DNA of 64,000 nt, taken from assembly GCA_020848835.1 (NCBI GenBank), contig JADLHJ010000027.1, positions 165,225 to 229,224 on the forward strand, in the 5' to 3' direction. The stretch is from Candidatus Hydrogenedentota bacterium (GTDB taxonomy: Bacteria > Hydrogenedentota > Hydrogenedentia > Hydrogenedentales > SLHB01). Both the position numbers and the translations under genes were made by a program. The notes beneath the pieces are model-generated. The model did not search any database. It was not told the DNA's origin and saw only the letters and a program-made list of their open reading frames with translations. Shown piece by piece: positions 62,501 through 64,000 of the stretch (position 1 is the stretch's first letter; every line of letters starts with the position of its first letter).

Positions 62501-63330
62501 CGGAGATCGCCGAGGTGCGGGGAGACACCTTGGTGTCAGTCGTCACAGTATCTACTGGTACCGGCGATGGGACCATTCAATTGCGCCTGCTGGACAATGA
62601 TTCCATCACGGATCTCGCCGGAAATGTCCTGGGCGGCACGGGCGTGGGCAACGGCTCCGTGCTCAACGGGCCCATATACGCCATTTACAAGAGCGATCCG
62701 AACGAGTTGCCGCCCACCGTAACCAGCATTACGCGTCTGGACCCAAGCCCCACGGAAGCGTTCTCCGTACGGTACCGCGTGCTGTTTGACGAAAACGTAA
62801 CCGGAGTCGATGCAACCGATTTCGTGACTTCAGTGGAAGGATTGATCGGATCGGGGGTATCAAACGTTATTGGTTCAGCTGATGACTACACCGTTACGGT
62901 GAACACCGGTAATGGAGTGGGCACCTTGCGGCTCGACTTGCGCGACAACGACAGCATCCTGGATGCAGACCAAAATCCACTCGGCGGCATCGGCTCGGAC
63001 AACGGCCACTTCACCGGCGGCCAGTACTTCCAAATCGTCCGCGATCCAAATATGACGGTTCGGCCATTAAAAGGCGGCGGAGAAGTCGATCGCGGCGACA
63101 ACGTCAACGTGAAATGGACCTCCGGCGATGTTGGCAAAAACGTACGCATTGAACTGTGGCGCAACGGCCAGCGAGTAACCGTGCTCGATAAGAAAGCCAA
63201 GAACGACGGTGCGCAGAAAGTGACCATTCCCGGAGGCATACCGGCGGGAAGCGGCTACACCATCCGCGTCGTATCCACATCAAACGCAAACCACTTCACC
63301 GATATGAAGAAACCTTTCTCCGTCCAGTAA
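59515..63330 (+). CDS. large exported FG-GAP repeat protein
   Basis: A 1271-residue secreted protein with signal peptide (cut near ACAFACA). Seven FG-GAP/VCBS-type calcium-binding repeats lie in about 55-570, visible as GDINGDGFSDVIVG, DDFNGDDFDDLVF, GDFNADGFQDIAV, GDINGDGVDDIAIG, GDTNVDGFDDLSVG, GDADADGRADYLM and QDVNRDGFADFVV. Four similar beta-sandwich repeats follow (about 720-1170), each ending in a DNDSI(x)D(x)NPLGG-like turn. The C-terminal 90 residues resemble a Kre9/KNH-type domain (VNVKWTSGDVGKNVRIELWR). It is probably an adhesin or surface-binding protein. A palindrome upstream and a strong hairpin downstream flank the gene. Confidence 0.9.
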   Translation: MSNIRRKKTFLKHIAMMGIFALACAFACADPRDPNYPVWSISTKVSGAGFDEPGRLASGDINGDGFSDVIVGTNGAVALLADDRESSGAVIALLGTASRPSSSSSPSPGAPTSDETHVVSAPLPGEMVRYRQLGASVASDDFNGDDFDDLVFTASYNRGFVTGGQGANDFVFSVNLLLGAPCLRSAVVDLENPTSCQTVARILLDDAGYDSVGAMTTGDFNADGFQDIAVVVIQGFDDADVLVLFGHPQLFTGTVSIEHDDLVLPVARIILDRDRPVVGGYSPQFTTPVIGLQTGDINGDGVDDIAIGDPLSDPDAGPATIPASGMEGDRIALTGRVSLVYGSVGMPGQVFDLNDTAGSNGETQLWGESFPSQFGQSIAIGDTNVDGFDDLSVGANAATAGIEAGQSGTFGLLLYGASVPPGVPAGAGSLIDTSVASSIGGFGESRLIWTPAAGIAGAMHGKVGLGDADADGRADYLMSELVAPGETIATGLTIHHSANADDGGPIFNVGAIDFESATSLDPRVACASADGPFGATQLCQQDVNRDGFADFVVSVEEGVPGLSSAFVYFTNGGADTSRGVERFTAGDSPLRGAGGRQSPANRAWVQFDGGNASAATITTLRNQTISGLPPQYTAAGSTCWRVESDRSGWESATIHVRYVDSDLSGLHEDGFELVSAPSLSGPWTRVAEQRRNTRANKFIGAVTELGYFAIAFNHDIYLEGCPTVSEILCQTNGNSLARIDTMTVVFSMPVTGVDASDFSITAPSTVPGQILSVEGSGDTYRVRVYYTTGIGWGTFRVLDNDSIRDEGNRPLGGPGANNGGVSQRTCGALAVPPAVIAMDRDYPSPNALQRVSYTVKFNVPVGGVDLADFTVGSTALEGVHIESVEGIGATRRVWIHTGTGSGTLFLRLNDDDSISDVTGATLGGTGAGNGDFQSDSYSIERSEIDVLPPAVESITRASVSPTSAVSVDFYVTFSEDVIGVDKSDFQIVTTSRVNGAEIAEVRGDTLVSVVTVSTGTGDGTIQLRLLDNDSITDLAGNVLGGTGVGNGSVLNGPIYAIYKSDPNELPPTVTSITRLDPSPTEAFSVRYRVLFDENVTGVDATDFVTSVEGLIGSGVSNVIGSADDYTVTVNTGNGVGTLRLDLRDNDSILDADQNPLGGIGSDNGHFTGGQYFQIVRDPNMTVRPLKGGGEVDRGDNVNVKWTSGDVGKNVRIELWRNGQRVTVLDKKAKNDGAQKVTIPGGIPAGSGYTIRVVSTSNANHFTDMKKPFSVQ

Positions 63331-63360
63331 CGCGAGCAGCCCCGCTTCGCGTGAAACCCG

Positions 63361-63394
63361 CGCGGGCGCCCGGAACCACACCCGGGCGCCCGCG
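63361..63394 (+). terminator. hairpin after FG-GAP gene
   Basis: CGCGGGCGCCCGG pairs perfectly with CCGGGCGCCCGCG over an 8-nt loop. It lies 30 bp after the stop codon; no T run follows. Confidence 0.6.
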
Positions 63395-63443
63395 TGATAT
63401 TTGGTTAGACACGCCTTGGCAAGTCCAGAATTGGGAATATCCT

Positions 63444-63465
63444 GTCCCGATTCTGGAATTTGGAC
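63444..63465. promoter_or_regulatory. operator-like palindrome upstream of FG-GAP gene 2
   Basis: Matches the palindrome at 59325-59346 at 20 of 22 positions. A third half-site GTCCAGAATT lies at 63423-63432. It is 143 bp before the start codon of the second FG-GAP gene. Confidence 0.5.
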
Positions 63466-63519
63466 CACGAAGAACTTCTAGTCGCACTCTTTTTCCAAAC
63501 TTACGAGTCTCACAACCTC

Positions 63520-63525
63520 TATAAT
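63520..63525 (+). promoter_or_regulatory. candidate -10 box of FG-GAP gene 2
   Basis: A perfect TATAAT lies 82 bp before the start codon and 55 bp after the palindrome. No good -35 box is present, as would fit a promoter needing an activator. Confidence 0.35.
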
Positions 63526-63607
63526 CATAAGCATTTAAGACTCCTTCCACCAATTCGCGATTGCCTGGCGTGGGAATTGCTTCAAGTTCAGTGTTGGAGG
63601 TCAGGCC

Positions 63608-63877
63608 ATGAATAATGAAATCAGCCTCAAGACTAAGAGCAAAACACTCCTCTTGACTGCGGCTTTCTTACTCGCTGCGAAAGTATACGGTGAATCTACG
63701 GCTTTCGACTTTTCTACGTTGCAGCCCCGAGATCGAATTTGGATGAGTCGAACCGATGGTTCTAACACTTGGGCATTTGGCGACATTGATGGGGACGGTT
63801 ATCACGATGTCGTAACCTTCTTAACTGGTTGGCGATTCACCGTGGAGCCTTTTGAGATTGAAAGGATTGCCGAGTGA
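63608..63877 (+). pseudogene. FG-GAP protein gene truncated by an IS insertion
   Basis: The frame encodes 89 residues: a signal peptide (about 1-28) and one FG-GAP repeat (FGDIDGDGYHDVVTF), and then stops. The TGA is the first three bases of an IS end, so the original gene ran on and its remainder should lie beyond the IS, outside the window. GGAGG precedes the ATG. It is related in type to the preceding FG-GAP gene and carries a similar palindrome upstream. The truncation may be recent because the frame is intact up to the junction. Confidence 0.7.
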
Positions 63878-64000
63878 CCTGTCCCCTTGAAACTGTGCCA
63901 GTGGTAGTGAGAGAAATCGTAGGCCATTAGGCCGAGGAGGACTCTCGTATGAAGGGTAAGCGGTATAGCGAGGAGCAGATTGTCCGGATTTTGAAGGAGG
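63875..64000 (+). mobile_element. left end of an IS3-type insertion sequence (continues outside)
   Basis: Starts at TGACCTGTCCCCTTGAAACT, a terminal sequence of the TGACCTG type frequent in IS3 family elements, and contains the first codons of an OrfA-type transposase. The right end is beyond the window, so target duplication and inverted repeat cannot be checked. Confidence 0.7.
63949..64000 (+). CDS. IS3 family transposase OrfA (3' cut by window end)
   Basis: Seventeen residues are visible: MKGKRYSEEQIVRILKE, matching the start of helix-turn-helix OrfA proteins of IS3 family elements. GAGGAGG lies 8 nt before the ATG. The gene continues outside the window. OrfA and OrfB are usually joined by a frameshift; that cannot be seen here. 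Confidence 0.75.
   Translation, partial: MKGKRYSEEQIVRILKE

Overview
The window is bacterial chromosome with moderately high G+C, dense gene packing and few phage or plasmid traits. The lineage is not settled by sequence alone. A DUF1501 protein next to a cytochrome/DUF1549/DUF1553 protein (33409-38080), a DUF1573 protein, large FG-GAP proteins, a prepilin-like protein and a GH42-like giant protein with a Cys cluster all fit the Planctomycetota/PVC/Hydrogenedentota neighbourhood; that placement is inference. No rRNA, tRNA or CRISPR array was seen.

Layout. 2-3202: 5'-truncated flavin amine oxidase, Tat-exported aldo/keto reductase, and two A+T-richer small envelope genes. 3326-7625: ankyrin protein, NTF2-like lipoprotein, sulfate adenylyltransferase, AP-superfamily phosphatase. 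7671-14323: ribulokinase, DUF1573 protein, an unknown membrane protein, dCTP deaminase, PilZ protein, MacB-like permease, DUF1569 protein. 14407-17834 (minus strand): PilZ and receiver proteins, then pgsA-der-plsY. 18010-25930 (plus): a tightly packed run of GH42-like protein, WbqC-like protein, DegT aminotransferase, WecA/MraY-type phosphoglycosyl transferase and beta-helix protein, read as a surface-glycan operon. 25944-33412: prepilin-like protein, UvrD/PcrA helicase overlapping pheA, and two paralogous membrane-anchored proteins each with two cyclophilin domains. 33409-38080: DUF1501 and DUF1549/1553 pair. 38233-42930: rpsD, aroD, recG, CPBP protease. 43240-50697 (minus): PilT-like ATPase, MltD-type transglycosylase with six LysM domains, TolB-like protein, sugar ABC permease, TPR-like membrane protein. 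50876-53411: two-gene ABC exporter. 53416-59233 (minus): DUF255 protein, DsbD-like protein and two unknown membrane proteins, probably one operon. 59515-64000: a 1271-residue FG-GAP protein, then a second FG-GAP gene cut short by an IS3-type insertion that runs off the window.

Most genes are housekeeping or envelope functions. The most unusual signals are (i) several dispersed palindromic repeats sitting exactly at gene 3' ends and in several cases supplying the stop codon, including one 84-bp family found after both sat and aroD; (ii) a near-identical 22-bp operator-like palindrome upstream of both FG-GAP genes; (iii) the twin double-cyclophilin genes; (iv) the GH42-like/WbqC/DegT/WecA operon; and (v) the thiol-redox operon with two unrecognised membrane proteins. 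No clearly new defence or mobile system was found.
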